Program-made: the position numbers and the translations under genes
The notes under the pieces: model-generated
Told to the model about the DNA's origin: nothing
What the model saw: the letters and a program-made list of their open reading frames with translations, nothing else
The model's database searches: none
Assembly: GCA_035304485.1 (NCBI GenBank)
Contig: DATGPZ010000075.1
Location: 1 to 9,949 of the forward strand
Direction of reading: 5' to 3'
DNA: 9,949 nt
Origin: ZC4RG17 sp035304485
Lineage (GTDB): Bacteria; Actinomycetota; Acidimicrobiia; Spongiisociales; ZC4RG35
Shown: piece by piece, positions 1-5,584 of the stretch
Numbering within the stretch: the first letter of the stretch is position 1
How the letters are laid out: the number at the start of each line of letters is the position of its first letter

Positions 1-43
1 CCCAACCGGGAAGGTACTTCTGCCTAGTAGCGTTGCACATGGC

Positions 44-637
44 ATGTTCACCGGCATCGTGGAGCACCTGGGCAAGGTGGCTTCGATCGACACCACAGAG
101 CGGGGCCGCGCCATCACCATCGATGCCGGCCCGATCACCGACGGAATGGCGGTGGGAGCGTCAGTCGCCGTGAATGGCGTCTGCCTCACCGCCGTATCCA
201 TCGATGGCGAAACTCTCGTGACCGAGGTCATGGGCGAAACCCTCGACCGGACCAGTCTGGGCGATCTCGCAGCAGGCGACTCGATCAACCTGGAACGACC
301 GATGGCGGCCAACGGGCGTTTCGACGGTCACATCGTGCAGGGCCACGTCGACGGTGTGGGTCGGGTCCGGTCGCTCGAGCCCGATGGCACCGCACGCCGC
401 ATGTGGATCGACGTCCCGGCCTCCCTCATGCGCTACGTCGTCGAGAAGGGATCGATCACCGTGGACGGCGTCAGCTTGACGGTTGCCGGTGTGGACGAGG
501 CAGGCCTCGAGGTGGCGTTGATTCCCCATACCCTGGAGGTCACGACGCTGGGAGAACGCCAGCCCGGCGACACGGTGAATCTGGAGGTCGACGTCATAGC
601 CAAGTACGTAGAGCGGATGCTCGGAGCCTCGTTGTGA
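44..637 (+). CDS. ribE: Riboflavin synthase, alpha chain
   Basis: This enzyme converts two molecules of 6,7-dimethyl-8-ribityllumazine into riboflavin and 5-amino-6-ribitylaminouracil, the last step of the pathway, in the cytoplasm. The 197-aa protein has the usual family length and its two-fold internal repeat: a first lumazine-binding barrel at about residues 1-86 (MFTGIVE start, VNGVCLT at 43-49) and a second at about 87-190 (HIVQGHVDG at 96-104, VDGVSLTV at 140-147, PHTLEVTTL at 161-169). The MFTGIVE start is typical of the family, so ATG 44 is firm, although no good Shine-Dalgarno lies in the 43 bases upstream. A leaderless or coupled start is possible. The stop overlaps the GTG start of ribBA by 4 bp. 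The gene is called ribC in some organisms. The upstream partner, often ribD, would lie outside the window. Confidence 0.96.
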   Translation: MFTGIVEHLGKVASIDTTERGRAITIDAGPITDGMAVGASVAVNGVCLTAVSIDGETLVTEVMGETLDRTSLGDLAAGDSINLERPMAANGRFDGHIVQGHVDGVGRVRSLEPDGTARRMWIDVPASLMRYVVEKGSITVDGVSLTVAGVDEAGLEVALIPHTLEVTTLGERQPGDTVNLEVDVIAKYVERMLGASL

Positions 638-1857
638 GCGCATTCGCCCCGGTGGAAGATCTCATCGCCGCAATCGGTCGGGGCGAGCTGGTGATCGTGG
701 TCGACGACAGTGACCGGGAGAACGAAGGCGACCTGATCATGGCGGCCGAAAAGGTCACGCCCGAGAAGATCGGCTTCATGCTCCGTCACACGTCCGGCAT
801 CATCTGCGTGCCGATGCTCGGCGAGCGGCTGGACGAGCTCAAGTTGCCGATGATGGTCACCCGCAACACCGCCGAGTTCCGCACGGCCTTCACTGTGGCG
901 GTGGATGCGGCCGAAGGCGTCACCACCGGAATCTCCGCCGCCGACCGGGCACGGACCATCTCCGTGTTGGCCGATCCGGAATCACAACCCTCCGACCTGG
1001 CGCGTCCCGGGCACGTGTATCCCCTCCGCTACGAACCAGGCGGCGTGATGAAACGCGCCGGCCATACCGAGGCGGCCGTGGATCTCGCCAAGCTGGCCGG
1101 TCTGTACCCGGCAGGCGTCCTCGCCGAGGTCATGAACGACGACGGCACCGTCGCCCGCCTTCCCGAGCTGATGGCCTTCGCCGAAGAGCATTCTCTCTTG
1201 ATCGGCACCATCGCCGACCTCATCGCCTATCGCCGCCAGCAGGAGCGCCTGATCGAGCGCATGGTGGAGGCCCGGATACCCACCCGGTACGGCGAGTTCC
1301 GTGCCGTGGGCTATCGCTCCCTGGTCGACGATCGCAAGCACATCGCCCTCGTGATGGGCGACATCGGCGACGGGCAGGAAGTCCTCGTCCGGGTCCACTC
1401 GGAGTGCCTGACCGGCGATGTTTTCGGTTCCCAACGATGTGACTGCGGCGAGCAACTCGATCAGGCATTGGCCAAGATCGGCCAGGAAGGACGGGGGGTG
1501 CTCTTGTACATCCGGGGCCACGAGGGCCGCGGCATCGGCCTCCTCAACAAACTGGCCGCCTATCAACTCCAGGACGAGGGCCGGGACACGGTCGACGCCA
1601 ACCTCGAGCTCGGCCTCCCCGTGGATGCTCGCGACTACGGGGTCGGCTCCCAGATCCTCTACGACCTGGGAGTGCGCACCATGCGGCTCATGACCAACAA
1701 CCCGACCAAGCGGGCCGGCATCACCGGCTATGGCCTCGAGATCGTGGAACGGATCCCACTCGTGACCACCGCCAACCCGCACAACGTGCGGTACCTCGAC
1801 ACCAAGGCAGCGCGCCTGGGTCACGTGTTCGACGAGATGGAAGAAGAGAGTTCGTGA
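634..1857 (+). CDS. ribBA: Bifunctional DHBP synthase / GTP cyclohydrolase II
   Basis: This 407-aa fusion opens both branches of riboflavin synthesis. The N-terminal half (about 1-200) makes 3,4-dihydroxy-2-butanone 4-phosphate from ribulose 5-phosphate. It shows DDSDRENEGDLI at 24-35, RPGHVYPLR at 124-132, GHTEAAVDL at 143-151 with the catalytic-type H144, and E165 in GVLAEVMNDDG at the usual spacing. The C-terminal half (about 205-400) is GTP cyclohydrolase II, with zinc cysteines C258, C269 and C271 in ECLTGDVFGSQRCDCG, RGHEGRGIGL at 294-303 and TNNPTKR at 354-360. Both halves look intact. The frame is open upstream to 403, but similarity begins at GTG 634, which overlaps the ribE stop as GTGA and has GGAG at 623-626. 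The 3' end overlaps ribH in the same way, so ribE, ribBA and ribH are probably translated as one coupled set. Confidence 0.97.
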   Translation: MSAFAPVEDLIAAIGRGELVIVVDDSDRENEGDLIMAAEKVTPEKIGFMLRHTSGIICVPMLGERLDELKLPMMVTRNTAEFRTAFTVAVDAAEGVTTGISAADRARTISVLADPESQPSDLARPGHVYPLRYEPGGVMKRAGHTEAAVDLAKLAGLYPAGVLAEVMNDDGTVARLPELMAFAEEHSLLIGTIADLIAYRRQQERLIERMVEARIPTRYGEFRAVGYRSLVDDRKHIALVMGDIGDGQEVLVRVHSECLTGDVFGSQRCDCGEQLDQALAKIGQEGRGVLLYIRGHEGRGIGLLNKLAAYQLQDEGRDTVDANLELGLPVDARDYGVGSQILYDLGVRTMRLMTNNPTKRAGITGYGLEIVERIPLVTTANPHNVRYLDTKAARLGHVFDEMEEESS

Positions 1858-2336
1858 CTGAAGTTCGAACGATCGAACCCGACCACAGCCGCAGCTCCGA
1901 ACTCCACATCGGCGTCGTTGCGGCTCGCTGGAACGGGTCGATCACCGACCGACTGGTGGAGGGCGCCGTCGGCCACTTGGAGGCCCAGGGTGTGGGAACC
2001 GTGACCGTCCTGCGGGTCCCGGGGTCGTTGGAGCTTCCCATCGGAGCCAGGGCATTGGCCCGGAGTGGCTGCCAAGCGGTGGTGGCCCTCGGGACCATCG
2101 TCAAAGGCGACACCGACCACTACGCCATCGTCTCGCAGGAATCCGCCCGGGGTCTGACCTTGGTGGCCCACGAGGAGGGGATCCCCGTCACCAACGGTGT
2201 CCTCGCCGTCCACGACATCGCTCACGCCGTCGAACGCGCCCAGCCCGGTCCCTCCAACAAGGGAGTGGAGGCCGCCGGAGCCGCGATCGAGACCGCTCTG
2301 TTGCTCCTAGCCGCTCGGGAGCCAATGCCGACGTGA
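1854..2336 (+). CDS. ribH: 6,7-dimethyl-8-ribityllumazine synthase
   Basis: Lumazine synthase condenses the products of the two branches, 5-amino-6-ribitylaminouracil and dihydroxybutanone phosphate, into the substrate of RibE. Family members form pentamers or 60-mer capsids. The 160-aa protein has the expected landmarks: ARWNGSITDRLVEGA at 24-38, RVPGSLELP at 54-62, KGDTDHY at 84-90 with the catalytic-type H89, TNGVLAV at 113-119, and R128 followed by SNKG at 134-137. TNGVL where Bacillus has FG is also what I recall from mycobacterial RibH, which fits an actinobacterial source. The GTG start at 1854 overlaps the ribBA stop by 4 bp and follows the purine-rich run AAGAAGAGAG at 1841-1850. It is the last recognisable gene of the riboflavin set, and its stop overlaps the candidate -35 box of the next promoter. 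Confidence 0.96.
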   Translation: MTEVRTIEPDHSRSSELHIGVVAARWNGSITDRLVEGAVGHLEAQGVGTVTVLRVPGSLELPIGARALARSGCQAVVALGTIVKGDTDHYAIVSQESARGLTLVAHEEGIPVTNGVLAVHDIAHAVERAQPGPSNKGVEAAGAAIETALLLLAAREPMPT

Positions 2337-2361
2337 CGGCCAAGACTGGCTCTGATATCAT
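2333..2361 (+). promoter_or_regulatory. Candidate promoter of the infC operon
   Basis: A -35-like GTGACG (2333-2338; TGAC matches the consensus core) is followed after 17 bases by a -10-like TATCAT (2356-2361, 5 of 6 to TATAAT). The -35 overlaps the ribH stop codon. Nothing as good is seen between here and infC, so the predicted transcript would start near 2368 and carry a leader of about 240 nt. This is inferred from motif match and position only. Confidence 0.4.
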
Positions 2362-2475
2362 TGGTTTCAACAGGCGAGATAGCCGCAAGCGGAAGCTGCT
2401 GCTTCCCACCCGGCCGCCCGGAGGGCGAGCCGCGGTCACCGGCCACATCATCTCTCGATCGAGAGGTGTCACGGT

Positions 2476-2509
2476 GAGCAGCGAGTGGACGCTTGCTGCT
2501 CTTTCTCTT
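2476..2509 (+). terminator. Intrinsic terminator / attenuator before infC
   Basis: GAGCAGCGAGT (2476-2486) pairs with GCTTGCTGCTC (2491-2501) through an 11-bp stem that includes two G-U pairs. The loop is four bases, and TTTCTCTT (2502-2509) follows at once. This is the classic layout of a Rho-independent terminator. It sits after the best candidate promoter and before the infC ribosome-binding site, so it may attenuate the operon. It could instead, or also, end transcripts coming from ribH, which stops 140 bases upstream. Confidence 0.6.
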
Positions 2510-2594
2510 GTGTCTGCCAGTCGCCCTCGGGCGCGTTCGTCCCGGACCGCGGCTGACCGACATTGCACCTACGTCCGCAATCAACCTATCGACC

Positions 2595-2600
2595 AGGAGG
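2595..2600 (+). promoter_or_regulatory. Shine-Dalgarno fixing the infC start
   Basis: A perfect AGGAGG lies 7 bases before ATC 2608. The next in-frame candidates (TTG 2617, GTG 2623) are 16 and 22 bases away, too far for normal use, so this site selects the AUC codon. Confidence 0.8.
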
Positions 2601-2607
2601 TACTCAC

Positions 2608-3168
2608 ATCGCTGAGTTGCGTGTGAACGGATACATCCGCGCCCCCGAAGTGCGGGTGGTCGCCCCCGACGGAGAACAGATCGGGGTCAAGAAGCTCGCT
2701 GAGGCACTCTGGCTGGCCGAACAGCTGGATCTCGACCTGGTGGAGGTGGCGCCGAACGCCAATCCACCGGTCTGCCGCCTGATGGACTACGGCAAGTACA
2801 AATACGAACAGTCCGTCCGGGATCGTGAAGCGCGCAAGAAGCAGACGCGCACCACGGTCAAAGAGCTTCGGATGAAGGTACGGATCGGAGACCATGACTT
2901 CAACATCAACCGCCGCAAGGCCGAGGAGTTCCTCGCCGAAGGTGACAAGGTCAAGGTGACGATCCGCTTCCGTGGTCGTGAACAGGAGCGTCCCGAGTTC
3001 GGGCGGCAGTTGCTCGAGAGACTGATCGACGAACTGAGCGATCAGGCCGTGGTCGAGCAGCCCCCGGCCATGGAGGGTCGCAACATGACGATGGTGCTGG
3101 CTCCGGCCCGGCGGTCGGCGGCCAAGGAGGAGCAGCAGGAAGCACCGGCCTCGAGTGAAGAGGAATGA
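2608..3168 (+). CDS. infC: Translation initiation factor IF-3 (AUC start)
   Basis: IF3 binds the 30S subunit, keeps it apart from 50S and checks the start codon and initiator tRNA. From AUC 2608 the protein is 186 aa. The N-domain has RVNGYIRAPEVRVV at about 5-18, DGEQIGV at 21-27, and LDLVEVAPNANPPVCRLMDYGKYKYE at 42-67. The linker is basic (about 68-85), the C-domain (about 86-168) contains KELRMKVRIGDHDF and VKVTIRFRGRE, and the acidic tail ends SSEEE. The frame also has an ATG at 2563, but it precedes the AGGAGG and adds 15 residues that do not look like IF3, while family similarity begins right after the AUC. Rare AUU, AUC or AUA starts are a known hallmark of infC because IF3 discriminates against such codons, giving autogenous control. 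rpmI follows 7 bases after the stop. Confidence 0.95.
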   Translation: MAELRVNGYIRAPEVRVVAPDGEQIGVKKLAEALWLAEQLDLDLVEVAPNANPPVCRLMDYGKYKYEQSVRDREARKKQTRTTVKELRMKVRIGDHDFNINRRKAEEFLAEGDKVKVTIRFRGREQERPEFGRQLLERLIDELSDQAVVEQPPAMEGRNMTMVLAPARRSAAKEEQQEAPASSEEE

Positions 3169-3175
3169 GACAACC

Positions 3176-3370
3176 ATGCCGAAGATGAAGACCCACAGCG
3201 GCGCCAAGAAGCGCATCAAAGTGACCGGTTCCGGCAAGTACCGCCGCCGGCAAGCCGGGCGCGGGCACTTGAAGCTCGCCAAGGGCAAGGACGTTTTCCG
3301 CCGTCGCAAGGGCGAGTCCGACCTGGCGCCTGGCGACAAGCGCATCGCGAAGCGTCTCCTCAACAGGTGA
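3176..3370 (+). CDS. rpmI: 50S ribosomal protein L35
   Basis: This 64-aa, very basic protein of the large ribosomal subunit is recognised by its MPKMKTHSGAKKRIKVTGSGK start (residues 1-21), the Lys/Arg-rich middle (RRRQAGRGHL) and the DKRIAKRLL end. The frame is open seven codons further upstream to a GTG at 3155, but that region lies within infC and the family start is the ATG at 3176. AGAGG at 3159-3163, inside the last infC codons, is a plausible if rather distant ribosome-binding site. infC lies 7 bp upstream and rplT 14 bp downstream, the conserved infC-rpmI-rplT order. Confidence 0.97.
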   Translation: MPKMKTHSGAKKRIKVTGSGKYRRRQAGRGHLKLAKGKDVFRRRKGESDLAPGDKRIAKRLLNR

Positions 3371-3384
3371 ACCGGAGGTAGAAC

Positions 3385-3741
3385 ATGGCACGAGCCAGAA
3401 ACCCAGTCGCGGCCCGCAAGGCCCACAAGAAGGTCCTCGACAAGGCCAAGGGCTACAAGGGAGCCCGCAGCCGCCGGTTCCGCACCGCCAACGAGCAGGT
3501 GATGCACGCCGGCCAGGACGCCTACAGGGACCGCCGTGCCCGCAAAGGCGAGTTCCGGAAGCTGTGGATCACCCGCATCAACGCCGCCGCCCGCCAAAAC
3601 GGCACCACCTACTCCAAGCTGATCTCCGGCATGAAGGCCGCCGGCATCGAAGTGGACCGCAAGATGCTCGCCGACCTGGCCGTGAACGATCCGGCGGCGT
3701 TCACGTCCCTGGTCGAGGCCGCCAACGCCGCCGACAGCTGA
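3385..3741 (+). CDS. rplT: 50S ribosomal protein L20
   Basis: L20 binds 23S rRNA early in 50S assembly; in several bacteria it also represses its own operon through the leader RNA. The 118-aa protein matches the family in length and motifs: a basic N-terminal tail (MARARNPVAARKAHKKVL), AKGYKGARSRRFR at 21-33, AYRDRRARK at 46-54, LWITRINAAARQNG at about 60-73, and the globular end IEVDRKMLADLAVNDPAAF at about 88-106. GGAGG at 3374-3378 lies 6 bases before the ATG. If the leader upstream of infC is an L20 site, this gene would supply the regulator. Confidence 0.97.
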   Translation: MARARNPVAARKAHKKVLDKAKGYKGARSRRFRTANEQVMHAGQDAYRDRRARKGEFRKLWITRINAAARQNGTTYSKLISGMKAAGIEVDRKMLADLAVNDPAAFTSLVEAANAADS

Positions 3742-3787
3742 CCCGTCGCGCCCGGAGCCGATCCGCTCCCTGCACAACCGCCGCATC

Positions 3788-4492
3788 GTGGAGGCGGTTC
3801 GGCTCCATCGGGTGCGCGAACGCCGCCGTCTCGGCTTGACCCTGCTCGAAGGGCCCAATGTCGTCAGCGAGGCGATCCGGGCCGGAGTCTCGTTCGTCGA
3901 GCTGTTCGCCCTTCCAACCGATGAGCGGCTGGCGGATTGGCCCGATCCGACCCTGGTCGAACCGCAGATCATGCGCCGATTGGCGCACACCGAGACCCCA
4001 CGCGGCCCTGTGGCCGTCGCCCAGATCCCGCCCTGGACCGAGCCTCCGACCGATCGCAGCGTCATCTATCTGTCGGAGGTGTCCGATCCGGGCAACGTCG
4101 GCACCATCATTCGTTCCGCGGCTGCTTTCGGCCTGTCGGTGGCACTCTCAGAAGGGTGCGCCGACCCATGGTCGCCCAAGGCGGTGCGGGCCGCAGCCGG
4201 TGGGCATTTCCTCATTCCCGGCCTCAGCCGGGTCGCGAGCCCCACTGAGTTGAGAGCCCATCGCCGGGCGGCCCTGGTCGTGGATGGAGGAGTGCCTCCG
4301 GGCGCCTTGGAGGAGGGGCCATGGGTCGTGATCGTGGGAAGCGAGGCCCACGGACTCGATCCCGCACTCGTCGCCGAATGTGACGTGCAGGTGACGATTC
4401 CCATGCCCGGAGGGATGGAGAGCCTGAACGCTTCCGTGGCGGCGTCGATCCTCGCCTACGAGCTTTCCAAAGGCGATTCCCACCCCCACTAA
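3788..4492 (+). CDS. SpoU/TrmH-family RNA 2'-O-methyltransferase
   Basis: This is a SPOUT-class methyltransferase that uses S-adenosylmethionine to methylate a ribose 2'-OH in rRNA or tRNA. From GTG 3788 it is 234 aa. The N-terminal part (about 1-80, LLEGPNVVSEAI) resembles the L30e-like substrate-binding domain. The catalytic knot carries motif 1 (SDPGNVGTIIRSAAAFG, 99-115), motif 2 (VIVGSEAHGLDP, 181-192) and motif 3 (VTIPMPGGMESLNASVA, 202-218). The start is uncertain: in-frame codons upstream read IRSLHNRRI, like the usual N-terminus of this family, but contain no ATG, GTG or TTG. Position between rplT and pheS is typical of actinobacteria, where such genes are named rlmB, tsnR or trmH. 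The exact target cannot be told from sequence, so no symbol is given. Confidence 0.9.
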   Translation: MEAVRLHRVRERRRLGLTLLEGPNVVSEAIRAGVSFVELFALPTDERLADWPDPTLVEPQIMRRLAHTETPRGPVAVAQIPPWTEPPTDRSVIYLSEVSDPGNVGTIIRSAAAFGLSVALSEGCADPWSPKAVRAAAGGHFLIPGLSRVASPTELRAHRRAALVVDGGVPPGALEEGPWVVIVGSEAHGLDPALVAECDVQVTIPMPGGMESLNASVAASILAYELSKGDSHPH

Positions 4493-4506
4493 CCTTCCTC
4501 GGGCAC

Positions 4507-5556
4507 ATGGACCACATCTCCATCCTCCAGGAGGCGGCCGAGGCTGCCCGAGCGGCCATCTCCGCCGCCGACGATCTGGAGTCGCTCGCCCGGGTGCAGA
4601 CGGAGCTCCTCGGAAAGGACTCCGCCATCGGCACCGTACGCAACTCCATGGGGCGAATCGACCCCGAGGATCGGCCCCGGGTAGGAGCCGAACTCAAACG
4701 GGTCACGACGGAAGTGGAGGGCCTGTTGGCGGAGCGCCGTGAGGTGCTCGAGGCCGAAGAAGCGAAACGGCGCCTGGCGGCCGAGAGGGTCGACGTCACG
4801 CTCCCGGTCCTGACCTATCCGGCCGGAGCCGTCCACCTCATCCAGCAGACCATCGACGAGATCACCGACATTTTCACCTCGATCGGGTACCAGGTCGCCG
4901 ACGGGCCCGAGGCGGAGCTGGGGTGGTACAACTTCGACGCTCTCAACACGCCGCCTTCTCATCCTGCCCGATTCGAGTCGGACACGATGTACCTCGACTA
5001 CGGCGACCCGGCCGACGAGATCCTGCTTCGAACCCAGACCTCTCCGGTGCAGGTGCGGTGGATGGAAGCCCACGAACCGCCCATCCACGTCATCGTGCCG
5101 GGCAAGACGTATCGCCTGGATGCCATCGACGCCACCCACCTACCCGTGTTCCATCAGATCGAAGGCCTCGCCGTCGACCGCGACATCACGTTCGACGACC
5201 TCAAGGGGACCCTCCACTATTTCGCCGAGCAATTCTTCGGCCCCAAGACCCGAATCCGTCTGCGCCCGCACTTCTTCCCATTCACGGAGCCCTCAGCCGA
5301 GCTGGATGTGTCTTGTTTCAACTGTGACGGCGGCGAACCCGACTGCCGGGTCTGCAAGGGCGCTGGATGGCTGGAGATGCTGGGATGCGGGATGGTGGAT
5401 CCCGCCGTGTTCGAAGCCGCCGGATACGACCCCACCGAGGTGACCGGATTCGCATTCGGGATGGGCGTCGAGCGCCCGGCCATGGTCCGCCATGGCATCA
5501 CCGATATCCGCAACTTCATCGAGAACGACCTCCGCTTCTTGGAGCAGTTCCGATGA
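4507..5556 (+). CDS. pheS: Phenylalanyl-tRNA synthetase, alpha subunit
   Basis: This is the catalytic subunit of the alpha2-beta2 enzyme that charges tRNA-Phe. The 349-aa protein has an N-terminal helical arm (about 1-95, coiled-coil-like) that binds tRNA, then the class II core: GPEAELGWYNFDALN at 133-147, LLRTQTSPVQVR at 173-184, YRLDAIDATHLPVFHQIEG at 202-220, PHFFPFTEPSAELD at 254-267 and GFAFGMGVER at 314-323. C270, C273, C280 and C283 form a CxxC...CxxC cluster found in many bacterial PheS. P324 stands where Leu is usual (GMGxERLAM). The start is taken from the family N-terminus; there is no clear Shine-Dalgarno in the 14 bases after the methyltransferase stop, so translation is probably coupled. 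pheT follows after 28 bp. Confidence 0.97.
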   Translation: MDHISILQEAAEAARAAISAADDLESLARVQTELLGKDSAIGTVRNSMGRIDPEDRPRVGAELKRVTTEVEGLLAERREVLEAEEAKRRLAAERVDVTLPVLTYPAGAVHLIQQTIDEITDIFTSIGYQVADGPEAELGWYNFDALNTPPSHPARFESDTMYLDYGDPADEILLRTQTSPVQVRWMEAHEPPIHVIVPGKTYRLDAIDATHLPVFHQIEGLAVDRDITFDDLKGTLHYFAEQFFGPKTRIRLRPHFFPFTEPSAELDVSCFNCDGGEPDCRVCKGAGWLEMLGCGMVDPAVFEAAGYDPTEVTGFAFGMGVERPAMVRHGITDIRNFIENDLRFLEQFR

Positions 5557-5584
5557 TGGGTCGAGAGCCCGAAGGCGGCACCCG

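Larger units (their letters stand above)
2368..2607 (+). promoter_or_regulatory. Structured 5' leader of infC-rpmI-rplT
   Basis: The 271-base gap between ribH and infC holds a chain of hairpins rather than a convincing gene: CCGC/GCGG at 2383-2392, GAAGC/GCTTC at 2392-2405, a strong CGGC-CGCCC/GGGCG-GCCG stem at 2411-2432, the perfect palindrome CTCTCGATCGAGAG at 2452-2465, a terminator at 2476-2509 and CGCC/GGCG at 2522-2533. infC-rpmI-rplT operons in Firmicutes and proteobacteria are controlled through leader RNA by ribosomal protein L20. An equivalent control is plausible here, but I cannot match a specific L20-binding fold by eye. Confidence 0.5.

Noticed and set aside
403..633. Upstream extension of RibBA by 77 codons
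   Set aside because: It overlaps ribE entirely and does not resemble DHBP synthase. GTG 634 has a ribosome-binding site and the family N-terminus.
2333..2626. 97-codon open frame with a GTGA overlap onto the ribH stop
   Set aside because: The overlap looks like the others in the window, but many codons end in T or A, unlike the neighbouring genes. The frame crosses the terminator and palindrome, runs into the infC start, and the product (rich in Ser, Arg, Leu) shows no recognisable fold.
2581..4065. Long antisense open frame (494 codons) opposite infC-rpmI-rplT
   Set aside because: It lies opposite four certain genes, shows no protein-family motif and has low-complexity stretches. Long antisense frames are expected in GC-rich coding DNA.
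5492..5584. Upstream extension of PheT by 31 codons
   Set aside because: It lies mostly inside pheS and is low-complexity (Ser/Arg). The family start MKVSLNWLKEFVD is at 5585.
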